Shown piece after piece: positions 62,437 through 64,000 of a stretch of 64,000 nt of DNA. Source of the DNA: Scatophagus argus (Eukaryota; Chordata; Actinopteri; Scatophagidae). The stretch lies in contig NC_058493.1 in the NCBI RefSeq assembly GCF_020382885.2, forward strand, positions 21,635,499-21,699,498, given 5' to 3'. The notes under the pieces are model-generated. The model worked only from the letters and a program-made list of their open reading frames with translations, was not told where the DNA came from and searched no databases. A program made the position numbers and the translations under genes. Numbering within the stretch: the stretch's first letter is position 1; each line of letters opens with the position of its first letter.

Positions 62437-62475
62437 CTTTCTCCGTCGCGCTGCCTGGTCAGTCGAATGCTGTTT
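62437..62475 (-). other. wdsub1: wdsub1 5' UTR exon
   Basis: On the minus strand gcgcgacggagaaag is followed by the donor gtacaa. It lacks an ATG in frame with the CDS, so the main start is the one at 61231. The exact 5' end is unknown. Confidence 0.5.
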
Positions 62476-62600
62476 AGTTCCTCATTGGTCACGTGATCGG
62501 GACGCACTGCGTGTTACGTCACCCTCATTCTGTCTAATTGGTGCGTCTGTGAAGAGCTCTCAAGTCAGGCCCAGAAGTTAAGTGGCTGAACGCGACCATT
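62476..62600 (-). promoter_or_regulatory. wdsub1 promoter: E-box, CRE and CCAAT boxes
   Basis: CACGTG at 62490-62495 (USF-type E-box), TTACGTCA at 62514-62521 (ATF/CREB type), and ATTGG (inverted CCAAT on the plus strand, so CCAAT on the gene strand) at 62484-62488 and 62537-62541 are clustered within 60 bp just upstream of the 5' exon. Confidence 0.6.
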
Positions 62601-64000
62601 TGGAGTCCACTGGAAACTGATGGGTTTGCATGTTTCATATCTATTTGCATGAATATTCTTGACTTTTTTATTGAGAATCGTTTATACCCCAAGGAGAGTT
62701 AACAGATGCACATTTGTCTCCTTTCACATACCCATAACGTGAGAGTGTGCCTGTTGAATTCAGCATGAGTAAAGCAGCATGATGGAAAATACATTTATTC
62801 AAGCACTTTTAGTTAGTACAGTTTCGAGGTATTTCCACTGTGTACAATGAGATTCTCAGTGTAGGGAAATATTGTTTTTACTCCTCTACAAGGGAGGGTA
62901 AGACAGACACAGATGGCCACACATAAAACATAAAGCTCAGTTTATAAAGTATGCCATACCTGAAATCACCCCATATTATATAAAGTTGTCAAATTTAGCT
63001 TAATCTCGACAAAATGCAACATTAAAATGCTGAACATGTTAAGGCATCACATTTTAACACCGACATTGTCCATTCTGAATGAAAATTAAAACTTTTTCCC
63101 CCAATGCTTCTCCACTTTCACTTAAACTAAAGTGAAATTATAAAAGCAGGAGTCGTAGTTGTACTGGAGAATTTTTCCAGTTTGGTATTGCCTCTTTTTT
63201 TTAGCCTAAGTAAGCAATCTAAATGCATTTTCCACATGTGACTTTATGCATTTTAGCTGAGATTTGCATCCAGTAGACTACAACCTGGAAAACGGGAACT
63301 TGACATATTTGCCAGCTGTGTTTGTCAGGCTGATCAATTACTTTTCCTTTCTGCTACACTTCTGCTTGCAGTTTAGTTTGTCCCATGCCTTTGTTAGCCA
63401 TATTTTAAAATTTACACAATTTAATGAGCTGCCACTACTTCCACAATTACATGAAAACTAAATTCTCATCTTCTTATTTTAAATAAATCTCACTGAAAGT
63501 GTATTAAATTTCCTCTGAGGCATTTGTGGCCAATCCAAACATCCTTGTCAAGTTAATGGTTTTGTTATTTTCACAAATTTAAATTTGCATTGTTTTAACC
63601 AGGATCTCTATGCGGGTTTACATTTGTGTTTTTGGCAGCAGTCTTAGATAGGTATTAGATAAAACTGCTATACAAACTTTTGGCTGTTAAGCTTGAAAAA
63701 ATATGCCCATAAGCAATAGTCTACTCTTTTGAAACTGAACACAGAATGGGACTGCGGCCATGAATATGACAATTTCTAATTTGACAGAATAAACCACGTC
63801 GATCCACATATCTCCCACAACACCTTTCACCAAAGGTGGCTCTGTAGGATGGAATAGAAGTGAAACAAGTCCGAGTCATTTACGTTGAAAAACATCCTTT
63901 TAATAGGTCCGTGCCACACACTAGTGAAAAATAAAGTTCTACAAAAGAATGATACTTTTCTTCCACAATATCTTAAATAAAATAACTTCAAGTACTCTTG
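62600..64000. other. Right edge: no coding exon; possible 3' UTR of a minus-strand gene
   Basis: AT-rich sequence with no ORF of family resemblance. tttatt at 62792-62797 is AATAAA on the minus strand, so a minus-strand gene located to the right could end near 62780. In human the next gene after WDSUB1 is BAZ2B, which would fit, but nothing in this stretch proves it. Confidence 0.3.

Overview
The window reads as teleost fish genomic DNA. Genes are multi-exon with GT-AG introns of about 0.1-5 kb, and introns carry microsatellites and small interspersed repeats of the kind common in ray-finned fish. The encoded proteins are clear vertebrate orthologues. No bacterial, phage or CRISPR features are present. 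I recognise five protein-coding genes and rebuilt each exon by exon; every junction keeps frame.

Layout, left to right. (1) Positions 909-6035, minus: ercc3 (XPB helicase of TFIIH), the first 608 codons, with the 3' end lost off the left edge. (2) 6790-8655, plus: gpalpp1, head to head with ercc3 across about 750 bp. (3) 9328-14457, plus: gtf2f2 (RAP30 subunit of TFIIF), with an extra in-frame 60-nt exon. (4) About 15.76-18.48 kb, minus: a small multi-exon transcription unit with a TATA-like box and 5'-TOP-like start. Two of its introns carry paralogous H/ACA snoRNA candidates, and its spliced exons hold only a 46-codon ORF. (5) 19.4-51.4 kb, plus: tanc1, a postsynaptic scaffold with a STAND-type P-loop ATPase, ankyrin repeats, TPRs and a C-terminal PDZ ligand; 27 coding exons give 1890 aa. 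(6) 53782-61231, minus: wdsub1 (WD40-SAM-U-box), 12 coding exons, 484 aa, convergent with tanc1 and with a 5' exon and promoter near 62.45 kb. (7) 62.6-64 kb: no recognisable coding exon; possibly the 3' UTR of the next minus-strand gene.

The genes do not form one pathway. ERCC3 (TFIIH) and GTF2F2 (TFIIF) are both RNA polymerase II general transcription factors that happen to be neighbours here. tanc1-wdsub1 and gpalpp1-gtf2f2 are each adjacent in human too, on 2q24 and 13q14, while ERCC3 is on human 2q14. The window therefore joins three human blocks.

Most interesting points: the TOP-type snoRNA host unit, lying where mammals have TPT1 (host of SNORA31); the symmetric Gly/Ser-rich cassette exon in gtf2f2; a complete 340-bp hAT-type element with perfect 8-bp target duplications; a repeat family placed just upstream of two different tanc1 exons; and a tanc1 ankyrin repeat that has lost its hydrophobic core.
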